NCBI RefSeq assembly: GCF_000196235.1
Contig: NC_008541.1
Span: 2,790,001 to 2,854,000 of the forward strand
From: Arthrobacter sp. FB24
Lineage (GTDB): Bacteria > Actinomycetota > Actinomycetes > Actinomycetales > Micrococcaceae
Length of the DNA: 64,000 nt
Direction: 5' to 3'
This document shows, piece after piece, positions 33,520 to 42,338 of this stretch (the stretch's first letter is position 1; every line of letters starts with the position of its first letter). The notes under the pieces are model-generated. The model was not told where the DNA came from. It saw only the letters and a list, made by a program, of their open reading frames with translations, and made no database searches. Position numbers and translations under genes: made by a program.

Positions 33520-35135
33520 TCGCGGCCCGCGGCTTTCAGGGCCGCGTTGAAGGACTTCAGCCTGCTGACTTCCACTTCCACCGGTTCAACCACACGCCTG
33601 TCCGCAACGGCGGCCACGGCCGCCCTGAGCTTCTTGCCCGCCGCGCCACCCCGCACTCGCGCGGCCGCCCCGGCGATGGCCTTTCCGGCGAGGGCCAGCA
33701 CCACACCCAGCAGCAATCCCCCGGCGATCATCAGCGTTGGAACCGGCCACCCTTCCACCCTGGGCACCTCCGGAACAGGCAGCTGGAGATATCCCAGCCC
33801 GGCCAGGACACCGAGCCAGCCCACGCCGCCCAAAACCGCCACGAGGGCAAGCCATTGGGCAACGTTGAACAGTCCCCACCACCACGACTTTCTGCCGGCC
33901 AGCAGCTCAGTGCCGGCAATCGCCTGATCCATTGCGTCCGGCAGCTGGTCCCGGCCTTCACGCGCCGCGCCACGGATGGCCGCGCGCCACGGCCCCGGTG
34001 CCCCGGCACTGGCGGCATCCGCGAATTCCCGCACGGCAGCGTCCGTCCTGGCGCGTTCCGGTGCCCCGGCCGGCGGCAGCGATGTCCTGTTGACCTCCGC
34101 TGCAGCCCCCTCCCGACGCAGGTTCAGCCGCCGCAACGGGTCCGGGCGGAACCGGACCAGCCAGCGGGTCAGCGGCCAGCCCGTGCGCCTCGTGGCTTCC
34201 TGCCGGTACGACCTCGACACGGCATCAGCAACGAGCGGGACGTTGGCGGCCGCCGCAAGCTCGTCAGCCAGCCGGGACCTGGTGCCGGCTTTGACTCCGG
34301 CTGCCTCCCCGGTTCCGGAGGCCGCCGCAAGCCGGGCCGTGGCCTTGGAGACATCCGCGGCCAGCCGCTGCGAGGACGCCTGCCGTTGCACCACCACGTC
34401 TCGGATGGCCGCCCGGACTTTGTCGACGCCGGTCCCGTCCAACGCAGAGGCGCCAAGGACCTGGACCTTCCCCAGACCGTCCCGGGCCAGGATGGCTTTG
34501 AGGGATTCCAGCACCGGCCCGATGTCCGACGGCGGAAGCCGGTCAACCTGATTGAGTACCACCAGAGTGACCGCCCCGTGCGAAGCCAGGGGCGCAAGGA
34601 AGTCGTTGTGCACCGCGGCGTCCGCATATTTCTGCGGGTCCAGCACCCACACCAGGACGTCCACTAGACCCACCATCCGCTGGACAATCTCCCGGTTGGC
34701 GGCCTTCGTTGAATCGAAATCCGGCAGGTCCAACAGGATCAGGCCGGTGGATTCATCGGCGAACCCCGGCAGTGCCGAGGAATGATGGCGTTTGGCGACC
34801 CCGAGCCAGTCCAGCAGCGGTTCGCTGCCCTCCTGTCCCCAGACACCGGCCAGCGGTTCGGACGTCGTGGGACGGCGCACCGCCGCCGTCGCGATTTCCG
34901 CACCGCTGACCGCATTGAAGAGCGACGATTTCCCGCTGCCTGTGGCGCCAAAGAATCCCACCACAGTGTGCTCCGCGGACAGTGAACGGCGGGAACTGGC
35001 GCGCTCAAGGACCTGGAGCACGTCGTCCAGAGCCTCGTCCGGCAACACCCCACCGGCGAGCTCCCGCGCATCGTTCAGGGCTTGCAGGCGGGCGTCGAGC
35101 CGGGAGGCTTCCCTGCTTCCGCTGTGCCGGCTCAT
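33516..35135 (-). CDS. Membrane-associated GTPase (dynamin/YfjP-like), second of a pair
   Basis: A 539-residue GTPase. G1 is FFGATGSGKSSLF at about 61-73, G3 is LDLPDFDST, and G4 is VLNQVDRL (NQVD instead of NKxD). The middle part is helical; two hydrophobic segments (about WLALVAVLGGVGWLGVLAGL and LMIAGGLLLGVVLALAGKAI) near the C-terminus would insert in the membrane, followed by a basic tail. The layout resembles bacterial dynamin-like and YfjP-type proteins, often encoded in pairs. Its ATG overlaps the stop of the upstream GTPase gene (ATGA), so the two are made together and may form a heteromeric complex. Exact role unknown. Confidence 0.85.
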   Translation of the reverse strand: MSRHSGSREASRLDARLQALNDARELAGGVLPDEALDDVLQVLERASSRRSLSAEHTVVGFFGATGSGKSSLFNAVSGAEIATAAVRRPTTSEPLAGVWGQEGSEPLLDWLGVAKRHHSSALPGFADESTGLILLDLPDFDSTKAANREIVQRMVGLVDVLVWVLDPQKYADAAVHNDFLAPLASHGAVTLVVLNQVDRLPPSDIGPVLESLKAILARDGLGKVQVLGASALDGTGVDKVRAAIRDVVVQRQASSQRLAADVSKATARLAAASGTGEAAGVKAGTRSRLADELAAAANVPLVADAVSRSYRQEATRRTGWPLTRWLVRFRPDPLRRLNLRREGAAAEVNRTSLPPAGAPERARTDAAVREFADAASAGAPGPWRAAIRGAAREGRDQLPDAMDQAIAGTELLAGRKSWWWGLFNVAQWLALVAVLGGVGWLGVLAGLGYLQLPVPEVPRVEGWPVPTLMIAGGLLLGVVLALAGKAIAGAAARVRGGAAGKKLRAAVAAVADRRVVEPVEVEVSRLKSFNAALKAAGRD

Positions 35136-36913
35136 GCGGGTCCGGCCAGTTGCCGGAGGGCGCGCGAATGATCGGACAAGACCTCCGGCGGAACCCCGGT
35201 ACTAATGTCGAGACGGTCCAGGAAGCGCTGCTGTTCCGCCTGAAGCAGCTTGTGGCACCTCGAATTCAGGTCCTCGCGGGCAGTTTGCGCGAGGCGTCTC
35301 ACGGCGTCCTCGCCGAAGACGGCCTCCAGGAGCCGTTGACCAACGACGGCGGTACCTCCCGCCACTCCGATCTCCAGTCCCGTTAGCCCGGCGGTCATGG
35401 AGAAAACCACGATCATGAGGGCGGCCCCGAGTCCGTTGACCCCGAAGGAAAGCCACCGGGCGTGGGTGCGTTTGCCCTGGCCTTCCGTACGGATGAGCTC
35501 CATGAGCGCTCCCTGCCAGGCCCTGATTTCTGCTGCCACCGTGTCCGCGAAGCCGGCACTGGTGCCGGAAAGATCGTCCGCGCCCAGCAGCTGGCGGCCT
35601 GCGGGGTCCGAGCGCCAGCGCTGGTCGGCGTCCTCGGCCGCGTTGGCGGCTTCGTCCATGATGACCGCCTGCAGCCCCGTTTCAATGGCTGTTTCCACCT
35701 TGACAGCGGGAGCGGGCTCGCCGCGGAAGAAGGCGCCCATCCGGTCCCGCACGCGACCGATGTTCTGTTCCAGGACGCGGAAGAACTCGCCGGTACCGAC
35801 AAAGTCCTGCCAGCGGGCCAGAACTTCGCCGCGCAGGAGGGCACCGTCCCGCGTTGCGTCCATAATCCTGGACCCTGCATCCTGATAAGCGTTGCGGACA
35901 TCCCTGGCGAGGACATCCCGCGATTGCTGTTGCTCCCTCGATGCCTGCGCGAGGGCAGCAACGCGGCCGCTGAGCGCACGTACCGTGCCGTTGAGTGTCC
36001 GGCGGGCAATCTCAGCCCTCCCGGCAGAATCTGCTGCCAGTTGACGCAGCCAGTGGGCCACCGGTTCCACGGCGCCGTCGGGCAGCATTCCGAGACCGTC
36101 CAGGGTCACCTCCGGAATAATAAACAACCGGGCTGCACCCAGGCCCTCCCGCTGGAGCATGGTCCGGAGGTCCGCGCTGACCTCCTCCTCGGCGGCCGGG
36201 GGCACGCGGTCCAGCACCACGGCCACCATGATGTCCCTTGACGCAGCGTCGAGGAGCAGCTTCCAGGGCACGGCGTCGGCATAGCGGTTGGCTGTTGTCA
36301 CAAATATCCAGAGGTCGGCTGCAGCGAGCAAGTGGCCCGCAAGCGTCCGGTTGCCATCCGAGACGGAGTCGACGTCGGGAGCATCCAGTAGTGCGATTCC
36401 TTGCGGCACGGCGGGGTGTCCCACGAGCACCAGGGAGGATATGGATGCCGCATCCGGTGCAGCGCCGGCCCGGCTGGCGGGAAGAGGCGTTTCCAGCACT
36501 GCGCCGCGGATTCGGCTCAGGTTCGGCAGTACCCGCTGGTCTTCGAACCAGGGAGAATCCGCCGGGTTGTGGAGCAATATCGGCTGCCTCGTGGTCGGCC
36601 GGATGGCGCCGGCCCTCGTGACCGGGTGGCCCACAAGGGCGTTGACCAATGTGGACTTGCCGGCTCCGGTGGATCCGCCCACAACTGCCAGCAGCGGAGC
36701 GTCAAGGCTGCGGAAGCGCGGAAGCATGTAGTCGTCCAGCTGCGCCAGTGCGTTTTTGATATCGAGGCGGGCCGCGTCAGCGCCGGGAAGTGCGAGCGGC
36801 AGCACGGCTTCGCCGAGGTCCCTGCGGACGGTCTCGAGCAGTTCCACAGCTGCGGCTGCGCGCGCATTGTGCACGGCGGGGCCCGCGGGTGAACTCTCAG
36901 ATGGGGACGTCAC
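35132..36913 (-). CDS. Membrane-associated GTPase (dynamin/YfjP-like), first of a pair
   Basis: A 593-residue GTPase from GTG 36913 (MTSPSESSPAGPAVHNARAA). The open frame continues upstream into the tRNA-Glu gene, which cannot be coding. G1 GGSTGAGKSTLVNAL lies at about 79-93, G3 LLDAPDVDSV is clear, and the G4 site reads VVLDRVPPAA, lacking the NKxD asparagine and aspartate; nucleotide specificity may therefore be altered. A long helical region precedes a hydrophobic hairpin (about VNGLGAALMIVVFSMTAGLT and LEIGVAGGTAVVGQRLLEAV). Coupled to the downstream paralogue by ATGA. Family assignment is to dynamin-like membrane GTPases in the broad sense. Confidence 0.84.
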   Translation of the reverse strand: MTSPSESSPAGPAVHNARAAAAVELLETVRRDLGEAVLPLALPGADAARLDIKNALAQLDDYMLPRFRSLDAPLLAVVGGSTGAGKSTLVNALVGHPVTRAGAIRPTTRQPILLHNPADSPWFEDQRVLPNLSRIRGAVLETPLPASRAGAAPDAASISSLVLVGHPAVPQGIALLDAPDVDSVSDGNRTLAGHLLAAADLWIFVTTANRYADAVPWKLLLDAASRDIMVAVVLDRVPPAAEEEVSADLRTMLQREGLGAARLFIIPEVTLDGLGMLPDGAVEPVAHWLRQLAADSAGRAEIARRTLNGTVRALSGRVAALAQASREQQQSRDVLARDVRNAYQDAGSRIMDATRDGALLRGEVLARWQDFVGTGEFFRVLEQNIGRVRDRMGAFFRGEPAPAVKVETAIETGLQAVIMDEAANAAEDADQRWRSDPAGRQLLGADDLSGTSAGFADTVAAEIRAWQGALMELIRTEGQGKRTHARWLSFGVNGLGAALMIVVFSMTAGLTGLEIGVAGGTAVVGQRLLEAVFGEDAVRRLAQTAREDLNSRCHKLLQAEQQRFLDRLDISTGVPPEVLSDHSRALRQLAGPA

Positions 36914-37000
36914 AGCTTCATCATGCCAGTTCAAAACGCTGCCGGCTCGAATCCGGCACAGACCGCGCGGCACGGGCGGTTGCCAGAGCAACAGCGGAGC

Positions 37001-37048
37001 CCAAGCAAACAAAACAAAGCGGCCCCGGGCTGTTGCCCGGGACCGCTT
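37001..37048 (-). terminator. Intrinsic terminator after tRNA-Glu
   Basis: On the minus strand AAGCGGTCCCGGGC and GCCCGGGGCCGCTT (37048-37017, one G-T pair) flank an AACA loop and are followed by TTTGTTTTGTTTGC. It begins three bases after the tRNA CCA end. This ends the tRNA transcript upstream of the GTPase genes. Confidence 0.8.
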
Positions 37049-37051
37049 CAG

Positions 37052-37127
37052 TGGTGACCCCAGCGGGATTCGAACCCGCGTTACCGCCGTGAGAGGGCAG
37101 CGTACTAGGCCGCTATACGATGGGGCC
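37052..37127 (-). tRNA. tRNA-Glu (anticodon CTC)
   Basis: A complete 76-base cloverleaf: acceptor GGCCCCA pairs with TGGGGTC (one G-T), the anticodon arm is CTGCC-CTCTCAC-GGCGG with CTC, the T arm contains GGTTCGAATCC, and CCA is encoded. Transcribed leftwards after tRNA-Gln. Confidence 0.96.
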
Positions 37128-37226
37128 GCGTACTTCCGGATGGTATTTCTACCATCAGGCTCAGTGATTGTTTCATACACAAAGCCGGTGTTTCAAATCG
37201 GCCATACCGCTTGAAACCCCTGATCC

Positions 37227-37249
37227 GCCGCACCGAAATGCGGCTTTTT
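37227..37249 (+). terminator. Small plus-strand terminator-like hairpin between the tRNAs
   Basis: GCCGCA-CCGAAA-TGCGGC followed by TTTTT, read on the plus strand. The tRNAs run on the minus strand, so this would stop antisense transcription or merely be a processed spacer stem. Low certainty. Confidence 0.35.
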
Positions 37250-37254
37250 CAGAG

Positions 37255-37326
37255 CTGGGATACCAGGACTCGAACCTAGAATGACGGTACCAGAAACCGT
37301 AGTGTTGCCAATTACACCATATCCCA
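37255..37326 (-). tRNA. tRNA-Gln (anticodon CTG)
   Basis: A 72-base cloverleaf: acceptor TGGGATA pairs with TATCCCA, the anticodon loop TTCTGGT has CTG, and the T arm contains GGTTCGAGTCC. The CCA end is not encoded (CTC follows the discriminator), unlike the neighbouring tRNA-Glu, so CCA addition is needed. Confidence 0.96.
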
Positions 37327-37391
37327 ATGGAACTTTCGGGCCGGTCACTCAGGCCTAAACCTTCGCTCCCCGCGCCTCAGCACGAGTAATT

Positions 37392-37420
37392 ACTTTACCC
37401 GAGAGTTTTGGCTGGCACAA
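37392..37420 (-). promoter_or_regulatory. Promoter of the tRNA-Gln/tRNA-Glu unit
   Basis: Minus-strand TTGTGC (37420-37415) and TAAAGT (37397-37392) with a 17-bp spacer, about 65 bp before tRNA-Gln. A reasonable sigma-70-type site in an otherwise gene-free stretch from 37327 to 37671. Confidence 0.55.
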
Positions 37421-37531
37421 ATCGGCGCCCGGAGCCCCTTCCGAGCCCGCCAACCGGCCCGCGCGGAAAGTCCACAACCGACCGCAGGGCGAAGAAACCC
37501 TTGCAATTACAGGGTGGACAAGTTTACGCTC

Positions 37532-37552
37532 GGTAAGTTACCGACGAGTAAC
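37532..37552 (+). promoter_or_regulatory. GTTAC/GTAAC operator-like element upstream of heptad-repeat gene
   Basis: The stretch contains GGTAA-G-TTACC (37532-37542) and GTTAC-N6-GTAAC (37537-37552). The arrangement AGTTA-N5-GAGTAAC (37536-37552) recurs exactly at 47353-47369 upstream of the VDP-repeat gene. It lies 120 bp before the GTG. The GTAAC half-sites recall those of the MtrA response regulator of actinobacteria, by memory of the motif only. Confidence 0.45.
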
Positions 37553-37671
37553 CACTCCCCTCCACACCTCCCGACCGGCAGTTCCAAGCGAACTTTCGAA
37601 TGTTAGCTGCATCACGGCCGGGCGGCCGGGGACCACAGGAGTCCGACACCCACCGTCGAGAGGAACCAACC

Positions 37672-39066
37672 GTGCCACAAAGTCGTGCCGCTGCTCCCCA
37701 GAACGTCCGCACCCGCGGCCAACAGATCGCCATAGCTCTCCTTGCCTTGCTACTGATCGCCCTGCTGGGCTTCTACACCTTGGTCACCGGGCGCATCACC
37801 GACGGATCCGCGCGACTCAAGGACGGAGCCGGCCAGGCTTCCGCCGGCGCCGATCAGCTTGAGGACGGCGCCGGAAAGCTCGCCACCGGCGCCACTCTGG
37901 CAGACACCGGGGCAGGCAAACTCTCCGCCGGAGCGCAGAAGATCCATGCCGGCATCACCACCAAGCTCGCTCCCGGTGCCGACCAGCTCCAGGCCGGCGC
38001 CGGGAAACTCGCGGCCGGGGCGGTGAAAATCGAGGCGGACGTCAACAACAAGCTGGCGCCGGGGGTGTACAAAGTCGATGACGGTGCCCGCAAGCTCGCG
38101 ACCGGAGCGGAGCAACTCTCAGCCGCGCTGACCCCCACTGCTTCGGGAACCGCGGAAAACAACCTCGCCGACGGCGCCACACAGCTACGCGAGGGAGCGT
38201 CCCGCGTGGAGGGCGGCGCAGGCCAGCTTGCCGCAGGGACAACCCAGCTCAAGGGCTACCGCGGTGCCAACGGCAGTCCGGAAGCGGGCACCGGCACCGC
38301 AGCCCTGGCCCAGGCGCTGGAGTTGTTGCAGGCTGCGGCCGACGATCCCGTCCAGGGGCTCGTGCCGCTCTCCGTGGTAAAGGACAAAATCGCCAAAATT
38401 ACGGCGGGTGCCCGCAAGCTCGATGCCGGAGCCGCCCAGCTCCAATCCGGGGCCTCCCGGCTCCACGAAGGTACCGGAGAACTGCGGGCCGGTGCCGCGA
38501 AGCTGACTGCGGGTTTCACCACCCTGGGCGGCAAGCTCAACAGCCAGGATCCCGAAAACCCCGGGGTTGTCCTCGGCACGCGTCTCCTGGCCGACGGGAC
38601 AGCCAAGATCAGGGAAGGCATGGACGGAATACCCGGGAACCCCGACCGTCCGGGCCTGCTCAAGGCGACCGCAAGTATGACCGAGGGCTCCTCCCGGCTT
38701 GCCGCCGGGACCACGGCACTGAACGCAGGCATCAAGGGGGACCCTGCGGATCCCGCGAATCCCGGGCTCCTGAGAGGCTCCGAAGCCTTGGCCGCCGGAG
38801 CCTCCGAGCTCTCAGAGGGCAACACCAAGCTCGCTTCCGGCTCCTCGCAGCTGGCCACCGGGGCAAGCAAGCTCGCGGACGGGAACGCAAAAGTGGCAGC
38901 CGGAACAGAAACACTGCACTCAAGCGCAGCGGCTGTCTCGCCGTCGGACGTGGTGGGCCGGCCCGACGCCGGAACTGCCGTGGGCATGGTGGGCGTGCTG
39001 GGACTCGGTTCAGTGGGCGCCTTTATGGCGCTGCGCAACCGTCGGAAAGCGGTGGAAACCGCCTGA
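37672..39066 (+). CDS. Membrane protein with X-X-X-Leu-X-X-Gly heptad repeats
   Basis: A 464-residue envelope protein. GTG 37672 has AGAGGA seven bases upstream. A short basic N-terminus and one membrane helix (IAIALLALLLIALLGFY, about residues 19-35) precede some 380 residues of heptads such as DGAGQASAGADQL, EDGAGKLATGA and ASRLHEGTGELRAGAAKL, in which Leu and Gly recur every seven residues. A second helix (VGMVGVLGLGSVGAFMAL) and a basic tail RNRRKAVETA close the protein. The same repeat occurs in the extracytoplasmic loops of YhgE/Pip and in partners of RND/MmpL exporters, but no transporter gene is adjacent. Both ends are membrane-inserted, so the repeat region probably spans the periplasm-like wall zone as a rod. 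Confidence 0.82.
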   Translation: MPQSRAAAPQNVRTRGQQIAIALLALLLIALLGFYTLVTGRITDGSARLKDGAGQASAGADQLEDGAGKLATGATLADTGAGKLSAGAQKIHAGITTKLAPGADQLQAGAGKLAAGAVKIEADVNNKLAPGVYKVDDGARKLATGAEQLSAALTPTASGTAENNLADGATQLREGASRVEGGAGQLAAGTTQLKGYRGANGSPEAGTGTAALAQALELLQAAADDPVQGLVPLSVVKDKIAKITAGARKLDAGAAQLQSGASRLHEGTGELRAGAAKLTAGFTTLGGKLNSQDPENPGVVLGTRLLADGTAKIREGMDGIPGNPDRPGLLKATASMTEGSSRLAAGTTALNAGIKGDPADPANPGLLRGSEALAAGASELSEGNTKLASGSSQLATGASKLADGNAKVAAGTETLHSSAAAVSPSDVVGRPDAGTAVGMVGVLGLGSVGAFMALRNRRKAVETA

Positions 39067-39120
39067 CCCGGCAGGTGGCCCGGCGATGATCAGGCCGGGC
39101 CAGCCGGCCAGCCGTCCCTC

Positions 39121-39858
39121 CTACCCCAGCAGCTCCGCGAGCGAGCCAACCTGATGACCGGCAAACGCGGACTCCGTTTCCCCGCTGCGGTTCAGCCAGA
39201 CGCCCAGCAAGCCCGCCGCCGTCGAACCTTCTGCGTCCAGCAGGCGGTTGTCTCCCACATAGAGGGTCTCAGCGGCACTGCTGCCCAGGAGGCGTACGCC
39301 CTCCAGGTAGATGGCCGGATCCGGCTTGGGTACGCCCAAGGTGTCCGTTCCCACCAATACGGTGATCCGCTGCAGCCCCGCGGCGTCGAGCTTCACCCGC
39401 TGGTAGTCGTGCACGTTGTTGCTGACCGCACCGTAGGGAATTCCTGCGGCGTCGAGGGCGTCCAGGACCGGGGCAACGTCCTCGAACGCACGGACGTAGC
39501 CGTGCTGCAGGGCTGCGTAGGAGGTGACCCAGGCATGGGACTCCTCGCCCTCTTCCAGTTCCACTCCGAAGTGCCCCAGGGCAGCACGTCCCCGGAGCAG
39601 CCGCTGTTCATTGAAGGTCAGTTCTCCGGCCAGGTAGCGGTCATAGAAGTGTGTGGTCTCGTGCGTGAAGATGCGCCCGAACTTCTCCCACCCGGCTTGG
39701 TCCAGGCCGGGCAGGAGATGTTCGCTGACGTCACGCAACGCCGTCGTCATGGCGTACTCCAGGTCCACCAGGGTGTCATCAATGTCGAACAGCACACCCC
39801 GGACGACGCCGAAGCCCGTGTGCAGGACACGGCCGCCGTCGCCGCGCATGGCAGTCAT
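39121..39858 (-). CDS. HAD-superfamily hydrolase
   Basis: A 245-residue haloacid dehalogenase-type phosphatase. Motif I is LFDIDDTLVDLE with the nucleophile Asp; motif II follows near SNNVHDYQRV, motif III is KPDPAIYLEGVRLLG, and motif IV is YVGDNRLLDAEGS. The cap (about 40-110) is of the YjjG/PGP helical type. Substrate unknown; a phosphoglycolate or nucleotide monophosphate is likely by family. Its ATG overlaps the gltX stop by one base (TGATG), so it is the second gene of a gltX unit. Confidence 0.88.
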   Translation of the reverse strand: MTAMRGDGGRVLHTGFGVVRGVLFDIDDTLVDLEYAMTTALRDVSEHLLPGLDQAGWEKFGRIFTHETTHFYDRYLAGELTFNEQRLLRGRAALGHFGVELEEGEESHAWVTSYAALQHGYVRAFEDVAPVLDALDAAGIPYGAVSNNVHDYQRVKLDAAGLQRITVLVGTDTLGVPKPDPAIYLEGVRLLGSSAAETLYVGDNRLLDAEGSTAAGLLGVWLNRSGETESAFAGHQVGSLAELLG

Positions 39859-41372
39859 CAGCCGCGGAAAGCGTGGAGGCGGGCCAGTGAGGATGCCTTG
39901 CCCAGGATGACCATGGATTCAAAGAGCGGCGGGGAGATCCGGCGCCCCGAAACGGCTGTCCGGACCGGACCGAAAGCCAGCCGCGGCTTGATGCCCATGT
40001 CCTCCACGAGTGCCTGCTTCAGCGCGGTCTGGATGCTCTCGGCGCTCCAGTCGGCGACGGCGTCCAGGGCCGCTATCGCGGCGTCCAGCACCTCGGTGAG
40101 GTTTTCCGGAAGTCCCTTGCGGGCGTCATCCGCAACGTCGATGGCGTCGTCGTTCTTGAACAGGAAGGAAATCATCTCCGGCGCCTCGCCCAGCAAGGCG
40201 ATGCGCTCCTGGATCAGCGGCGCGGCCTCGGTGAGGATCTCCTCTTCACGGGCGGTCAGCGTCTCGCCCACCAGGTTCGCTGCGCGGAGGTACGGAACCA
40301 GGCGGCCCCTGAAGTCGTCCGCGTCCAGCATCCGGATGTGGGTGCCGTTGATCGCTTCGGCCTTCTTGATATCGAAGCGCGCCGGGTTGGCCAGGACGTC
40401 ATGGACGTCGAAGTGCTCGATAAGCTGTTCCACCGTGAAGATGTCTTCGTCGGCGGACAGGCTCCAACCCAGCAGCGAGAGATAGTTGAGCAGGCCTTCG
40501 GGGATGAATCCGCGGTCCCGCAGCAGGAAGAGGTTGGACTGCGGATCACGCTTGGACAGCTTCTTGTTGCCCTCGCCCATAACGTACGGCAGGTGCCCGA
40601 AGACGGGCATGTAGCTTGCGACGCCGATCTCCATCAGGGCGCGGATCAGCACCACCTGGCGGGGCGTGGAGGACAGCAGGTCCTCGCCGCGCAGTACGTG
40701 GGTGATCCCCATCAGGGCGTCATCCACCGGGTTCACCAGGGTGTACAGCGGAGAACCGTCGGCGCGGACGATCACGTAGTCCGGGATGCTCCCGGCCTTA
40801 AAGGTGATTTCGCCGCGGACCATGTCGGTGAAAGTGACGTCCTCGTCTGGCATGCGGACTCGGAGGACCGGTTCGCGGCCCTCGGCCTTGAACGCGGCAA
40901 CCTGCTCGGCGCTGAGGTTGCGGTCGAAGTTGTCGTAGCCGAGCTTGGGGTCGCGGCCGGCGGCCCGGTGGCGCGCTTCAACTTCCTCCGGCGAGGAGTA
41001 GCACTCGTAGGCGTAGCCGGCTTCCAGCAGCTTGGCCACCACGTCCTTGTAGAGGTCAAGACGCTGTGACTGGCGGTACGGCTCATGCGGGCCGCCCGTT
41101 TCCACGCCCTCTTCCCACGAGATGCCCAGCCATTTCAGGGCCTCAAGCAGCTGCTCGTAGCTCTCTTCCGAGTCCCGGGCTGCGTCCGTGTCCTCGATGC
41201 GGAACACAAAGGTGCCCTGCGTGTGCCGGGCGTAGGCCCAGTTGAACAGCGCCGTACGGATCAGGCCCACGTGCGGGGTGCCCGTGGGCGACGGGCAGAA
41301 CCGCACCCGGACCGGGGTTTCGGCAGTGACGGCAGGACTGGAGACAGCGTTGGACACAGAAGGAGTAGTCAT
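39858..41372 (-). CDS. gltX: Glutamate--tRNA ligase
   Basis: GltX charges tRNA-Glu, and in most actinobacteria also tRNA-Gln before amidotransfer. ATG 41372 (GGAGA upstream, [20 protein letters not shown]) gives 504 residues; the longer frame is unsupported. The class I signature appears as [20 protein letters not shown] (HVGL near 34-37), and the second as [10 protein letters not shown] near residue 270. The charged-tRNA anticodon domain fills the C-terminus. Both cognate tRNA genes, Glu-CTC and Gln-CTG, lie 2.5-4.3 kb away. Confidence 0.97.
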   Translation of the reverse strand: MTTPSVSNAVSSPAVTAETPVRVRFCPSPTGTPHVGLIRTALFNWAYARHTQGTFVFRIEDTDAARDSEESYEQLLEALKWLGISWEEGVETGGPHEPYRQSQRLDLYKDVVAKLLEAGYAYECYSSPEEVEARHRAAGRDPKLGYDNFDRNLSAEQVAAFKAEGREPVLRVRMPDEDVTFTDMVRGEITFKAGSIPDYVIVRADGSPLYTLVNPVDDALMGITHVLRGEDLLSSTPRQVVLIRALMEIGVASYMPVFGHLPYVMGEGNKKLSKRDPQSNLFLLRDRGFIPEGLLNYLSLLGWSLSADEDIFTVEQLIEHFDVHDVLANPARFDIKKAEAINGTHIRMLDADDFRGRLVPYLRAANLVGETLTAREEEILTEAAPLIQERIALLGEAPEMISFLFKNDDAIDVADDARKGLPENLTEVLDAAIAALDAVADWSAESIQTALKQALVEDMGIKPRLAFGPVRTAVSGRRISPPLFESMVILGKASSLARLHAFRG

Positions 41373-41435
41373 AGTGTCTCCAACTTTACCGCCTGCCCGG
41401 GACTCGAACCCGCCGCGGAATCCGGCACGGAAACG

Positions 41436-41468
41436 GACAGCCGCCCCGGGATACCCGGGGCGGCTGTC
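41436..41468. terminator. Perfect 15-bp hairpin after the FAH-family gene
   Basis: GACAGCCGCCCCGGG (41436-41450) and CCCGGGGCGGCTGTC (41454-41468) pair perfectly around ATA. It lies 22 bases past the stop of the FAH-family gene. Strong GC hairpin without T-tract. Confidence 0.75.
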
Positions 41469-41490
41469 GTGACGTTGGTGCTGTGTGCGG

Positions 41491-42267
41491 CTAGCGCCGG
41501 ACAACAGGGTTGGAAAGCCGGCCGATGCCTTCGATCTCCACGTCAAACCGGTCGCCCGCCGCAACCACTCCCACGCCCGCAGGCGTGCCGGTCATGATCA
41601 CGTCGCCGGGAAGCAGAGTGAAAGCCTGCGACACGATGGAGACAAGCTCACGGACGCCCCGGATCATCTGGCTGGTGCTGCCGTCCTGGCGGAGTTCGCC
41701 GTTGAGCCAGCCCTGGATCCGGAGGTCGTCGGTGTCCAGTTCGGTTTCGATCCACGGGCCCAGGGGCGCCGAGGTGTCAAAACCCTTGGCCCGGGCCCAC
41801 TGCAGGTCGGTCTTCTGGACATCCCGGGCAGTCAGGTCGTTGCCGCAGGTGTAGCCGAAGATGACGTCGTCAACGCGGTCCTCGGGAACGTCCTTGCAGA
41901 TCCGCCCGATCACGACGCACAGCTCGGCCTCGAAGGAAACCTCCTCAGAGAACTCCGGCAGCACGATGGGATCGTTGGGCCCCACCACCGATGTGTTGGG
42001 CTTCAGGAACAGCAGCGGCTGCTGCGGCACGTCATTGCCAAGCTCCCTGGCATGCTCCACGAAGTTGCGCCCGACGCCCACCACCTTGCTGCGCGGAATG
42101 ATGGGTGCGAGCAGCCGCACGTCTTCAAGCTTGTACTTGACGGTGCTGCGTTCAACGCCGTTGAAGAAAGGGTCACCCTTGATGACAGTGACTTCCTCAC
42201 TGCCGGGCTCGCCTTCCACAACGCCGTAAAGGGGATCAGAATCAGCTACAAATCGGGCGATACGCAT
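41491..42267 (-). CDS. Fumarylacetoacetate hydrolase-family protein
   Basis: A 258-residue FAH-fold enzyme. [18 protein letters not shown], the acidic metal-binding [28 protein letters not shown] and [11 protein letters not shown] are the conserved blocks of the FAH/5-oxopent-3-ene-1,2,5-tricarboxylate decarboxylase/isomerase family, with Glu/Asp ligands for Mg. Members cleave or decarboxylate small beta-keto acids such as acylpyruvates; no aromatic degradation genes are nearby, so an acylpyruvase or oxaloacetate decarboxylase housekeeping role is possible. Placed between the MBL hydrolase and gltX, same direction. Confidence 0.9.
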   Translation of the reverse strand: MRIARFVADSDPLYGVVEGEPGSEEVTVIKGDPFFNGVERSTVKYKLEDVRLLAPIIPRSKVVGVGRNFVEHARELGNDVPQQPLLFLKPNTSVVGPNDPIVLPEFSEEVSFEAELCVVIGRICKDVPEDRVDDVIFGYTCGNDLTARDVQKTDLQWARAKGFDTSAPLGPWIETELDTDDLRIQGWLNGELRQDGSTSQMIRGVRELVSIVSQAFTLLPGDVIMTGTPAGVGVVAAGDRFDVEIEGIGRLSNPVVRR

Positions 42268-42338
42268 GGTTCCTAGCGTACAGTCCTCCGGAACGGCGTC
42301 CTGCCGCAGGCGCTGCCGTGCCGACCCCGGCCAGGTGC

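Noticed and set aside
36914..37180. Upstream extension of the first GTPase gene
   Set aside because: It runs through the tRNA-Glu gene and its terminator, so cannot be coding; GTG 36913 is used.
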